DNA of 38,800 nucleotides, from contig CAOJDX010000013.1 of NCBI GenBank assembly GCA_948433435.1, forward strand, positions 1 to 38,800. Reading direction: 5' to 3'. How positions within the stretch are numbered: position 1 is the stretch's first letter; every line of letters starts with the position of its first letter. The DNA is from an uncultured Clostridia bacterium. GTDB lineage: Bacteria; Bacillota_I; Bacilli_A; RF39; UBA660. The notes beneath the pieces are model-generated. The model worked only from the letters and a program-made list of their open reading frames with translations. It did no database searches and had not been told where the DNA came from. The position numbers and the translations under genes are program-made. Below, piece by piece: positions 17,622 to 25,408 of this stretch.

Positions 17622-18165
17622 TTAATTTAAATTATATTTCTCTCTAAGTTGATAAACAATCTGTTCAAGTTCTTGTATTCCAGCATCTTTCGTCATCTTT
17701 ATCCAAAATATCAATCAGTACTCGCAATAGGAAAGTTTTATCTTTGAATCTTTTTATATTTTGTTAAGAAAAATATTTTAAGGCTCCTATATATAGGCTT
17801 AGTATAATCTCCTATTAGGTATAAATAATCAAATTTCAAATCTTTAACTTGTTCATGAACTCTGGAAGTATCGTCCTTTCCATTCGCTCCAAATCCAATT
17901 GTTCCCAAAACAGCAATTTTTCTGTAGCTCGACATATTATTTGAATCTTCAAGAAAAGTTATTACAGATTCAAAACAGGAATTATAGGTATCGTCGATAA
18001 CAATAATGCTATAATCAATATTTTGAAGCACTCTAAATCTGCCATCTATTGACTGAAAATCATTTATAGCTTTTACTATATTTTCATATTTTATGTGATA
18101 TATCTCTGCTATTTTTACTACTAAAATTATACTTTTATTTAAAACAATTTATCTAAGAAGAGTCA
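17622..18165 (-). pseudogene. Decayed MurF-like Mur ligase, C-terminal remnant
   Basis: A minus-strand frame open from about 18165 to 17738 reads NIVKAINDFQSIDGRFRVL, then IIVIDDTYNSCFESV, KIAVLGTIGFGANG and YLYLIGDYTK. This is the pattern of the C-terminal domain of MurF, the UDP-MurNAc-tripeptide:D-Ala-D-Ala ligase (gRl...iiDDaYNanp...riaVLG.m.elG). The N-terminal and ATPase domains are missing and the frame has no proper start. The real MurF tail appears in another frame further on (GIQELEQIVYQLREKYNLN, ending at 17622), so there is also a frameshift. About 150 of the roughly 450 residues remain. A functional murF presumably lies elsewhere. Confidence 0.7.
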
Positions 18166-18177
18166 TACTTAATCTAT

Positions 18178-18213
18178 AAAACTCATTTCTTAAAAAATGG
18201 AAATGAGTTTTTT
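18178..18213 (-). terminator. Bidirectional terminator after the YtrA-type ABC operon
   Basis: A perfect 12-base stem (18178-18189 with 18200-18211) and a 10-base loop is flanked by T-runs on both strands (four T on the minus strand, six on the plus). It ends the minus-strand ABC operon whose last stop is at 18288. Confidence 0.75.
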
Positions 18214-18287
18214 GATAATGAATCTATCTTTCTACTTTCTAATTCTTCTAATTTTTCTCACTAACTCAATTTCTACAAAAAAATTCT

Positions 18288-18917
18288 TTAATATTCTTTT
18301 TTCATACAAATAAAAATTGTGATTCGATAAGAGAAAAATAATACAACAAACATAACAATAGGCACTATTACTAAGTAATAATGATTAAAAAATAAAAACA
18401 AGTTTTTAGGAATAGAGATATTTATTTTTTGAATCAATAAATTAGTAATTGCTACCAATAAAATAATGGCTACAAAAATACCAAGTCGCCCTTTTTCTAC
18501 CCCATATTTAAAAATAATAGGATACATCACGGCAATAACAACTCCTATGCTGGCAAAACAAATCAATAATTCTGGAATAATTTCAACTAGTTCAAGATGT
18601 TGATGCAAAATTCCGGTACCAATAAAAAAGATTATGGAAATAATAGATGCCATGATGGCAAGAAGAAAAGCAGTTAGATATTTGGCTTTGATCATATTTT
18701 TCCTTCCATTGGGAAGAGTCATGGCATAATTATTCCAATGATTATACTCATCATAACTAAAGGTCGAAATTGACAGCATGATACTAACAAATATAGGAAA
18801 AAAAGAAAATTCATTATTTTGCTCCATCGCCATTAGACCAAAGATAATTGAAATAAAGAGCATTGATTTTAAGTTTCTTTTAATCATTAAAAGATCTTTT
18901 TTCACATAACCAAACAT
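18288..18917 (-). CDS. ABC-2 type transporter permease
   Basis: 209 residues with about six membrane segments. The element FSYDEYNHWNNYAMTLPNGR (about residues 53-72), between the second and third helices, is the signature of the ABC2_membrane_5 family. It would form the membrane pore for the ATPase encoded just upstream; the ATPase stop and this ATG overlap by one base (18917). In GntR(YtrA)-ABC sets such transporters often respond to cell-wall-targeting antibiotics, but the substrate here is unknown. Confidence 0.85.
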   Translation of the reverse strand: MFGYVKKDLLMIKRNLKSMLFISIIFGLMAMEQNNEFSFFPIFVSIMLSISTFSYDEYNHWNNYAMTLPNGRKNMIKAKYLTAFLLAIMASIISIIFFIGTGILHQHLELVEIIPELLICFASIGVVIAVMYPIIFKYGVEKGRLGIFVAIILLVAITNLLIQKINISIPKNLFLFFNHYYLVIVPIVMFVVLFFSYRITIFICMKKEY

Positions 18918-19777
18918 TATTTTTCCCCCTTTATCATTAACAACATCAACTCTTCCAAAGTGATTTTATCAATTACAAAATCTTGATATTTCTTACGAAG
19001 TTCACTTCTATTTTTTACTAAAATTTCCATATTATATTTATTCTTTTTCATATACATAATATCTTCCTTATCTATTTTACTCATCTCTTTTATATCACAT
19101 CTTAAAACTCCATATTGATCCATAATCTCATCTCTTGCTTCATTTAATAAAACTTGACCTTGATCAATAAAAACAATATAATCAGCTATACTTTCTAAGT
19201 CGGTAGTAATATGAGTAGAAAATAAAATAGTATTGCTTTCATCTTGAATAAACTCTTGAAAAACCTCTAAAACATCTGCCCTAGCAATAGGATCCAAACC
19301 ACTAGTTGCCTCATCTAATATTAAAAGTTTAGGATGATGAGCTAAAGCTGTTGCAATTTCTAATTTTTTTCTCATTCCTTTAGATAAAGTTTTAATCAGT
19401 TTATTTGTTGGCAACTGAAATCTTTCTAAATATTTATAAAATAATTCGCTATCCCAATGTTTATAAATTTCTCTCATACAAGCATTAACATCTTTAGGAG
19501 TCAAAATTTCTGGAAAAAACATATTGTCTAATACTACTCCGATATCCTCTTTTATCTCATTTTCCTGTTGTCTAGAATCTTTATCAAAAATCTTAATTTC
19601 TCCCTCATCAAGAGTTAAAAGGTTTAATATAACTTTAATCAAAGTCGTTTTTCCAGCTCCATTTTCGCCTATTAAACCTGTAATCATACCACTTGGTATA
19701 TTAAGATTAAGTTCTCCTAACTGAAACTTCATATCATATTTTTTAATCACATTCTTTATTTCAATAGCATTTTTCAT
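18917..19777 (-). CDS. ABC transporter ATP-binding protein
   Basis: 286 residues. Walker A is GENGAGKTT (about 38-46), the signature is LSKGMRKKLEIA, Walker B is LLILDEATSGLDP and the switch His is in FSTHIT. The C-terminal 75 residues are a lysine-rich extension that ends in a KGEK tail. It overlaps both neighbours (4 bases with the GntR regulator, 1 with the permease), so the three proteins are translationally coupled. It resembles YtrB-like and CcmA-type exporters rather than importers; no solute-binding protein is present. Confidence 0.92.
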   Translation of the reverse strand: MKNAIEIKNVIKKYDMKFQLGELNLNIPSGMITGLIGENGAGKTTLIKVILNLLTLDEGEIKIFDKDSRQQENEIKEDIGVVLDNMFFPEILTPKDVNACMREIYKHWDSELFYKYLERFQLPTNKLIKTLSKGMRKKLEIATALAHHPKLLILDEATSGLDPIARADVLEVFQEFIQDESNTILFSTHITTDLESIADYIVFIDQGQVLLNEARDEIMDQYGVLRCDIKEMSKIDKEDIMYMKKNKYNMEILVKNRSELRKKYQDFVIDKITLEELMLLMIKGEK

Positions 19778-20154
19778 TTTCCCTCTCCTTCCATCATAAA
19801 TTGGAATAAATCCACTATTTCCTTTTTAGAAATATTGCATTTAGCTGACAATTCGATAATTCTAATCATATATTCCTCTATTTCTCTTTGCAATTGTTCT
19901 CTAATCAACTCTAAATTTTTTGAAGCGATAAAACTGCCTTTACCCTGTCTAGTAACAATATATCCCTCTCTTTCCAACTCATCATAAGCCTTCTTAATTG
20001 TCATAACACTAATCCGAATATCCTTAGCTAAAGATCTAATAGAAGGTAGAGCTTCATCCTCTCTTAATTCTCCAGTTATAATTTGATTAATAATTTCTTG
20101 TTTTATTTGTTCATAGATCGGGACACTACTACTATTACTAATAATAATTTTCAT
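19774..20154 (-). CDS. GntR-family (YtrA subfamily) transcriptional regulator
   Basis: 126 residues, the short YtrA form. The N-terminal winged helix-turn-helix reads PIYEQIKQEI, then LPSIRSLAKDIRISVMTIKK and GYIVTRQGKGSFIAS. A C-terminal helical tail of about 45 residues probably dimerises; no effector domain is present. First gene of the operon, read from ATG 20154 five bases after AAGGAGG. A perfect palindrome in the promoter (20168-20190) is the obvious self-binding site. YtrA proteins are repressors relieved by cell-wall antibiotics in the cases I know; the trigger here is unknown. Confidence 0.92.
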   Translation of the reverse strand: MKIIISNSSSVPIYEQIKQEIINQIITGELREDEALPSIRSLAKDIRISVMTIKKAYDELEREGYIVTRQGKGSFIASKNLELIREQLQREIEEYMIRIIELSAKCNISKKEIVDLFQFMMEGEGK

Positions 20155-20167
20155 ACGACCTCCTTAA

Positions 20168-20207
20168 CTGTTATAATCATATTATAACAGTATATAACTT
20201 TTGTCAA
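20168..20207 (-). promoter_or_regulatory. Promoter and perfect palindromic operator of the YtrA-type operon
   Basis: CTGTTATAAT (20168-20177) and ATTATAACAG (20181-20190) form a perfect 10-base inverted repeat around CAT. It overlaps the -10 region downstream of a consensus -35 TTGACA (20202-20207; 15 bases to TATAAT or 17 to TAATAT). The ribosome site begins right after the palindrome, so binding would block initiation. Confidence 0.85.
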
Positions 20208-20298
20208 TACTATTACATTTTCTTATGGTCGCTCTATTTTATTTAATATAGTAATAGAAAATAAATTTATAATTCTCTAACTGAAAATTTAAAGGCAC

Positions 20299-20324
20299 AA
20301 AAAAAGTAAGAATTTTTTCTTACT
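20299..20324 (-). terminator. Terminator of the 20327-21058 SDR gene
   Basis: Directly after the stop, a perfect stem (AGTAAGAA at 20305-20312 with TTCTTACT at 20317-20324) with a four-base loop leads into six or more T on the minus strand. Confidence 0.88.
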
Positions 20325-20326
20325 TT

Positions 20327-21058
20327 CTAATAACCGCCATCAACCTTAATTACTTCACTATTAATATAATCAGCATCACTGCTAGCTAAAAAGGCAATTA
20401 CTGTAGCAATTTGTTCTGGATCAGCAAATCGTTTTAAATAAATTTTTTCCGTTTCCTCCTCTATCAAGTTCTGAGGTAAATCTTTATTCATATCTGTATT
20501 TACCCAACCAGGTGCCACTGCATTGACATGAACATAAGGAGCAAATTGGATAGCCAAATTATGAGTTAAATTAATAAGTGCTGCTTTAGAAGCATCATAA
20601 TCAATACTAGTTGGAAAAAAAGTATTTATTCCATTTGTACTAGAAACATTAATAATTCTTCCTTGTTTATTCTTTAACATTTCTCTTCCTACATATTTAC
20701 TTGCTAAAAAAGGGCCTATTAAATTAGTTCTTAAAGTATCCTCAAAATCTTCTACTGTTCGATCAAAAAACTCTTTATCCATGGCAATACCTGCATTATT
20801 TACTAAACAATCTATTTTGCCAAATCTTTTGATAACTTGAGAAACCATCTTCTTTATTTCCTCTTCCTTCCTAATATCTGCTCTAATTAACATGGCATTG
20901 ATAGAATAGTTCTCTTTAATATACTCTTTTAAAATTATAGCCTCATCTTCCCCCCTTAAATAATTTATGACAACTTGATAACCTCTTTTAGCAAACTCTA
21001 TGACTGTCGCTTTTCCAATTCCACAGGAACTCCCAGTTACCAAAACTACTTGTTTCAT
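20327..21058 (-). CDS. SDR-family oxidoreductase (FabG-like)
   Basis: 243 residues with TGSSCGIG at 8-15, NNAG at 87-90, Ser140, and Tyr154/Lys158 in YDASK; the C-terminus VIKVDGGY is typical of the FabG group. It is a classical NAD(P)-dependent alcohol dehydrogenase or ketoreductase of unknown substrate. A Cys replaces the usual residue in the glycine-rich loop. Single-gene unit with its own terminator. It is only distantly similar to the SDR at 12406-13146, so they are not a recent duplication. Confidence 0.88.
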   Translation of the reverse strand: MKQVVLVTGSSCGIGKATVIEFAKRGYQVVINYLRGEDEAIILKEYIKENYSINAMLIRADIRKEEEIKKMVSQVIKRFGKIDCLVNNAGIAMDKEFFDRTVEDFEDTLRTNLIGPFLASKYVGREMLKNKQGRIINVSSTNGINTFFPTSIDYDASKAALINLTHNLAIQFAPYVHVNAVAPGWVNTDMNKDLPQNLIEEETEKIYLKRFADPEQIATVIAFLASSDADYINSEVIKVDGGY

Positions 21059-21136
21059 AATTTAATCACCTCATTGAAAATTACACTCTTTTTTATTTTA
21101 AGAGACTCATCCTCATTTTGTTAAACAAAGTTTATA

Positions 21137-21745
21137 TTACTTATTACAATCAGTACACATAGAAACATTCACTTCTTTGATCATTTTAGTTAACTTCTTC
21201 TTTAACTCTTTAACTTCTTCTTTTGTCCAATATTCCTCTGGTTCTTTAAATCCTTTGGTATCATATGCCGTCTCATCATCAAAACCAACGATTTTTCCAT
21301 TTTTAACCGCAATAATACTAGGAGCATAAATTCGCCTATTTCCTTCTTTATCATATTGTAAATTTTCTTCTAAAAGAGCAACTAGTTTCTGATAACCTTC
21401 TGTATTTTTTTCTCTAGCTTCTTTAATGTTATAATAATATATATCTTCTAACTCTTCTGCTTTGGCTACTTCATTTAAATAGACAACGTATCTCTGACAC
21501 CATGGACACTCTGGAAAACCTAAATAAACAACACCTGTTCCATGTTCCAAAATTTTAATCACTTCATTCATACTTTTATAAGTATAAACATTATCTTCTG
21601 TTAATTCTTCATATTCCTTACTAAATTTTTCATGCTCACTAATATGATTGTTTTTTTCTCCTTTATCATCATCCAAGAAAATTACCCCCGCAATAGCAAC
21701 TGCTGCTATTATAAATATTCCTATAGTCATTATTTTTTTCTTCAT
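21137..21745 (-). CDS. Membrane-anchored thioredoxin-like protein (CPWC)
   Basis: 202 residues. A signal anchor (about residues 5-23) precedes a thioredoxin-fold domain facing outside. The redox motif is CPWC at residues 80-83 in FPECPWCQRY, and a candidate cis-Pro is in IYAPSII. It matches the pattern of Firmicute extracytoplasmic thioredoxin-like proteins near the bacteriocin-accessory type. A second CxxC ends the protein (CTDC at 197-200), which I do not recall as usual. It probably handles thiols or disulfides in exported proteins. The GGAGG site is well placed. No partner such as CcdA or DsbD lies next to it. Confidence 0.8.
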   Translation of the reverse strand: MKKKIMTIGIFIIAAVAIAGVIFLDDDKGEKNNHISEHEKFSKEYEELTEDNVYTYKSMNEVIKILEHGTGVVYLGFPECPWCQRYVVYLNEVAKAEELEDIYYYNIKEAREKNTEGYQKLVALLEENLQYDKEGNRRIYAPSIIAVKNGKIVGFDDETAYDTKGFKEPEEYWTKEEVKELKKKLTKMIKEVNVSMCTDCNK

Positions 21746-21833
21746 ATACTACTTCCTCCACTACTTCAGTTTAACTACAATCAAAAAAATAAACAATAAA
21801 ACTATAGTTGAATTGCTCAACTTAAGGTTGAAT

Positions 21834-22541
21834 TTATGGTTCGACACAACCATCCTCTAACTTTAAGGGAATCTTATAAGTTATTGTTTGATTTTTCTGG
21901 TTAATTGCATTGATTTCTAACTCTAGACTATTCTCAGTATAAGATTTACAAGTTTTCACATAATCATGAACATTAAACTTAATATTTTTCAATAACTCCT
22001 CTATTGTCGCTCCTCCAATTTTTTCATATACGTAATCATCTATTTTAATTTTACTATTTTGATTTTTTTCATAAAGAGTACATTTCATATTTTTATAAAT
22101 ATTAGTATCTTTTTTACCACAATAGTTTATATTAGATATATGAATTGCTGTTTTATTTTTATTATAAGCAATACTTCCTGTTATCGTAAAGTTTTTACAG
22201 TTAGCAGATAACTCTCTTAATTCAAAATTATTTTCTCTATGAAAAGAAAAGATTACTATCAAGACTAAACCAAAAAAAATAAAAACTAGAGATATTATTT
22301 TCTTCATATCTTTATTTTTTTTCTCTTCTTTCTGAACATTAACTGATAAAAGTTCATTAATATCAAGTTGATAAGTATCACATATTTTTCTTAAAATCAT
22401 GATATCTGGAATATTTTTATTATTTTCCCACTTTGACACCGCCTGATAAGTTACACCAAATTTTTGGGCAAATTCTCGTTGAGTTAAATTTTGTTTTCTT
22501 CTGATTTCCTTAATTTTATTACCTATGTTTCCTTGATCCAT
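21834..22541 (-). CDS. XRE-family HTH protein with membrane anchor and extracellular domain
   Basis: 235 residues. The N-terminal helix-turn-helix (IREIRRKQ-like start, then LTQREFAQKFGVTYQAVSKW, residues about 10-60) is the common XRE type. One membrane segment (about residues 80-98, IISLVFIFFGLVLIVIFSF) leads to a roughly 135-residue outer domain with several Cys and many Lys and Asn. The protein could sense an outside signal and bind DNA at the membrane. An upstream ATG at 22550 is jammed against AAAGGGA, so 22541 is preferred. An extended -10 at 22595-22603 is its likely promoter. The target is unknown; the neighbours are not obviously related. Confidence 0.8.
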   Translation of the reverse strand: MDQGNIGNKIKEIRRKQNLTQREFAQKFGVTYQAVSKWENNKNIPDIMILRKICDTYQLDINELLSVNVQKEEKKNKDMKKIISLVFIFFGLVLIVIFSFHRENNFELRELSANCKNFTITGSIAYNKNKTAIHISNINYCGKKDTNIYKNMKCTLYEKNQNSKIKIDDYVYEKIGGATIEELLKNIKFNVHDYVKTCKSYTENSLELEINAINQKNQTITYKIPLKLEDGCVEP

Positions 22542-22594
22542 CAAACTCATTCCCTTTACTTTCCTTTATTAAAATTTTTCATCTATTTATCCCA

Positions 22595-22603
22595 ATTATA
22601 TCA
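22595..22603 (-). promoter_or_regulatory. Extended -10 promoter of the HTH membrane protein gene
   Basis: TGATATAAT on the minus strand, with only a weak -35 (TTTATC, 22618-22623) 17 bases upstream. Confidence 0.55.
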
Positions 22604-22638
22604 TGAATATTGTACAAGATAAAGTCACCTCTTTAAAA

Positions 22639-22665
22639 TAAAAAAGTAGATATTAAAATCTACAA
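22639..22665 (-). terminator. Terminator of the 22674-23558 SDR gene
   Basis: A six-base stem (GTAGAT at 22646-22651 with ATCTAC at 22658-22663), nine bases after the stop, is followed by five T on the minus strand. Confidence 0.75.
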
Positions 22666-22673
22666 AACAAAAA

Positions 22674-23558
22674 TTAAGTATTAGCCTCTTCTGATATTTC
22701 CTCAATAGTCTTTTGACTTTTTTGTAATAGTGCCCCACTAGTCCAACTAGAAGTTAAACCAAAATCGATATAAATGAGTTGCCCAGACATATAAGAGCAA
22801 ATATCGCTACCAACTACAACCATAGGATAACCCATCTCTTTGGCTTCTGCTGCATATCCATTCCAACTTTTTAAAAAGATATTAGAAATTATCTCTTCAC
22901 CTTCTTTTACATTCCCATTAGGACTAGTAGAACGATTAAAGTCTTCCGTTAAGCCTGTGGTAGTATCTCCTGGATTAATAGCATTAAGTCTAATTCTTCT
23001 ATCAATAAATTCTTTAGACATACATTTATAAGTTACATAAGAAGCCAGACATTGTTTAGCAAAAACATAAGCATTTGAAATAAGTTCTGGATGTTCATCA
23101 TACCATTTCATTGCCTCTTCCCATGTAGGTAAATTAATAAGTTCCACCGCTTTGTCATATACCTGCTCCCATCCAAAACCTCCAACTGAAGAAATATAAG
23201 TTACCGAACCGTGATCTGCTATTTTAGAAAGTAATTTCTCTGTCATGTATTTTTGACTATAAAAATTTACTTTTTGAACTAATAGTTCTTTTCCCTTAAA
23301 ATGAGCAATACCATGACATAAAAATAAAGCATCTATTTTTTCAGGTAAATCAGCAAGTACTTGATCAATTTCCTCTTTTTTACTTAAATCCGCTTGATAT
23401 GCTTTCATAACTGGTAAATCAATCGAATTAATATCAATTGCATAAACATTAGCACCTAATTCTAAAAGCAATTCTGTTGCAGCTCTACTCATTCCTGAGG
23501 CCGCTCCCGTAATCACAACAGTTTTCCCTTCATATCCAAATAATTTTTTTAATTCCAT
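22674..23558 (-). CDS. Divergent SDR oxidoreductase, 3-alpha-hydroxysteroid/coniferyl-alcohol dehydrogenase-like
   Basis: 294 residues. It has the SDR layout with changes: the cofactor loop is TGAASGMS (18-25), the NNAG position reads CHGIA (81-85), and the catalytic Ser123/124, Tyr164 and Lys168 (YVFAK) are intact. A long insert (about 128-160) precedes the Tyr, and NPGDTTTGL follows it. The VYAIDINSIDLP and QADLSKKEEI elements, with the altered NNAG, resemble the branch that holds Comamonas 3-alpha-HSD and coniferyl-alcohol dehydrogenases. The substrate is uncertain. The ATG at 23558, seven bases after GGAGG, is preferred over the TTG just before it. Confidence 0.8.
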   Translation of the reverse strand: MELKKLFGYEGKTVVITGAASGMSRAATELLLELGANVYAIDINSIDLPVMKAYQADLSKKEEIDQVLADLPEKIDALFLCHGIAHFKGKELLVQKVNFYSQKYMTEKLLSKIADHGSVTYISSVGGFGWEQVYDKAVELINLPTWEEAMKWYDEHPELISNAYVFAKQCLASYVTYKCMSKEFIDRRIRLNAINPGDTTTGLTEDFNRSTSPNGNVKEGEEIISNIFLKSWNGYAAEAKEMGYPMVVVGSDICSYMSGQLIYIDFGLTSSWTSGALLQKSQKTIEEISEEANT

Positions 23559-23589
23559 CAAACAACCTCCTTTATTATTTGTTATTTAT

Positions 23590-23598
23590 ATTATAGCA
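23590..23598 (-). promoter_or_regulatory. Extended -10 promoter of the 22674-23558 SDR gene
   Basis: TGCTATAAT on the minus strand, about 30 bases before the ATG; no good -35 is visible. The rest of the 23599-23777 gap holds a weak imperfect hairpin (about 23660-23690) that could end the DUF4097 gene. Confidence 0.5.
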
Positions 23599-23777
23599 CA
23601 ATTCTTCCATTTTATTTTTACTATAATTTTTTGGAATAACAAAAATTTACAAAAGAAAAGAAAGATAAATTTTACCTTTCTTTCCCAACATATTTAAAAC
23701 TCCTATTGGTACAAAACCTTCACATATAAAACTAGAACTGTTACCTTTTGTTATAATAATGATCCTATTAAAAGACT

Positions 23778-24581
23778 TTACTTTTTAAAATTTAATTCAA
23801 GTTTTCCAATTCCACCCTCTACTTCTATTTTATGACTACCACTTCCATAAACAGTTTGGTTAGAATATTGTTGACCATTAATAGTAACATTCCCTAAACC
23901 TTTTTCGGCAAAAATTGTATAATCTTTCTCTTCTCCTAGTAGCATAATACTAATTTCTCCTACACCACACTCAATTTTATTAACTCCTGTAATATAAGCT
24001 TCAATATCAATCTTACCAACTCCACCATCTATATCTAAATGATTTAAGACCGAAGACCTAATTTCAGTTTTACCTACACCACTATCAATTGCTGTTGTTA
24101 AAAATTTAGAGTTAAGTATTTTAAGATAACCTACACCACAATCTATATCTAGTTGATTAGCCATAATACCATCAAGTTCTATTTCTCCAATACCACCATC
24201 TATATCTAAATCACCCATCTCACCTCTAGGTACATAAATAGTTATTTCTCCCTTTTGATGGTGACCAAAAAGCCATTTTTTCTTTTCTTCAATTTCTAAA
24301 GTGTTTCCTTTTTTTTGAACAGAGAACCCTTGATCAATACCATTTGCTTCTACTTTCCAAACCGTTCCTTCTTGAATTCTAATATTGGATTTAGTTAAAT
24401 CTACATCAACATTTTGAATATTTTGATAAATTTCTGAAAAATTTCTACTTTTTTGACGTTCTCCAATATGAAGATCTGTAAAAAGACCAAGCACTAGCAT
24501 AAAAGAACCAGCAATACTAACGATAATAAATATCGCTAAAAAAATAGCAAATGCCTTAATAATTTTTTGTATTTCTGTCAT
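23778..24581 (-). CDS. Membrane-anchored DUF4097-like beta-helical protein
   Basis: 267 residues. One membrane segment (about residues 8-33) is followed by a domain of short beta-repeats with recurring GG(V/I)G(E/K/Y) turns: DIDGGIGEIELDG, DIDCGVGYLKIL, IDSGVGKTEIR, DIDGGVGKIDIE, IECGVGEISIM. This is the pattern of the DUF4097 / putative adhesin beta-helix family often found with PspC, LiaF or anti-sigma-like modules. It overlaps the LiaF-like gene by four bases (ATGA), so the two are coupled. It probably faces outward and takes part in envelope stress sensing or signalling; this is inference. Confidence 0.8.
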   Translation of the reverse strand: MTEIQKIIKAFAIFLAIFIIVSIAGSFMLVLGLFTDLHIGERQKSRNFSEIYQNIQNVDVDLTKSNIRIQEGTVWKVEANGIDQGFSVQKKGNTLEIEEKKKWLFGHHQKGEITIYVPRGEMGDLDIDGGIGEIELDGIMANQLDIDCGVGYLKILNSKFLTTAIDSGVGKTEIRSSVLNHLDIDGGVGKIDIEAYITGVNKIECGVGEISIMLLGEEKDYTIFAEKGLGNVTINGQQYSNQTVYGSGSHKIEVEGGIGKLELNFKK

Positions 24582-25255
24582 TTTATCTCAATTCCTCCAA
24601 ACATACAAAAAGCTTCTATATAAATTGTTTTCTTAGATTCTGTTGAATTTAAAGCACTATTAGAAACGCCTCCAAAAATCGGAGTTGCTTTAACTTTGAT
24701 ATTAACATCATGTGGCACCAAAATAACTGCTCCTCCAAAAATAGCGCTAGCATCAATAACCATTTCATCTTCTAGTTTAGCCTTTCTTAAATCTAATACA
24801 ATATTTCCAAAAACTGAGTCAAGATTAGCACCTTTAAATTTCTCATTATCTTTATTAATTCTCTGTTCTGAGAATGTAGCAACAATTGTTTCTAAACCAT
24901 TTCCTTTTCCTTCTTTTACCTTTTTAGAAATTGTACTTTTAATTGTGCTATTAAAAATCATCGATAACCCTATTGCAATAAAGATAAGTGGTACAATCAT
25001 TTTTACAATCACTTCAAAATCAATAACCCCTCTTGCTGCTAGTAATAAAAGAAGTCCAATAATAAAAACAACTAGATTTCCCATCTTTCCTTCATGTGTA
25101 TCAAACAAACTAATAAATGAAGGAACAATAATAAATAAAGTCCACCATCCTTCAAAAAAAATATCAATATTAGTCAAACCAAAACTATTAGTAGCTATCA
25201 CAACTCCTATTAAGACAAAAACCAATCCCCACAAAATTTTACTAAAATTCTTCAT
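24578..25255 (-). CDS. LiaF-like membrane protein
   Basis: 225 residues. About four membrane segments fill the N-terminal 100 residues (ILWGLVFVLIGVVIATNSFG is the first). The C-terminal domain carries ASAIFGGAVILVPHDVNIKV and ATPIFGGVSNS, the hallmark of the LiaF C-terminal (cell-wall antibiotic response) domain. LiaF restrains the LiaRS two-component system in Bacillus; no liaRS lies here, so the partner is missing or elsewhere. The frame opens at 25303, but the ATG at 25255 has an AAAGGAGAAAAA ribosome site. Coupled to the DUF4097-like gene. Confidence 0.85.
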   Translation of the reverse strand: MKNFSKILWGLVFVLIGVVIATNSFGLTNIDIFFEGWWTLFIIVPSFISLFDTHEGKMGNLVVFIIGLLLLLAARGVIDFEVIVKMIVPLIFIAIGLSMIFNSTIKSTISKKVKEGKGNGLETIVATFSEQRINKDNEKFKGANLDSVFGNIVLDLRKAKLEDEMVIDASAIFGGAVILVPHDVNIKVKATPIFGGVSNSALNSTESKKTIYIEAFCMFGGIEIK

Positions 25256-25344
25256 TTTTTCTCCTTTACTTAACCATTTAACTTTTTCACTTATTGACAT
25301 CAACCATCTTACTAACTAGTAACAAATAATAAATGAATGACTAT

Positions 25345-25353
25345 ATTATATCA
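25345..25353 (-). promoter_or_regulatory. Extended -10 promoter of the liaF-like operon
   Basis: TGATATAAT on the minus strand, about 90 bases before the chosen liaF-like start; no convincing -35. Confidence 0.5.
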
Positions 25354-25408
25354 TACTTTTTTCAATATTTTCTAATTATATTTTAGAAATAATTCAAATC
25401 TTCTAATC

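Noticed and set aside
17738-18031. 97-codon ORF as an intact small gene
   Set aside because: Its first codon is a GTG inside a longer Mur-ligase-like frame with no start, and the tail continues in another frame, so it is a pseudogene fragment.
21767-21833. Short inverted repeats (TCAAC/GTTGA) after the HTH membrane protein gene as a terminator
   Set aside because: The five-base stems have no adjacent T-run; the T-rich tail comes about 20 bases later.
24696-25319. 207-codon plus-strand ORF opposite the LiaF-like gene
   Set aside because: It is the antisense shadow of a clear coding frame, has low-complexity composition and no ribosome site.
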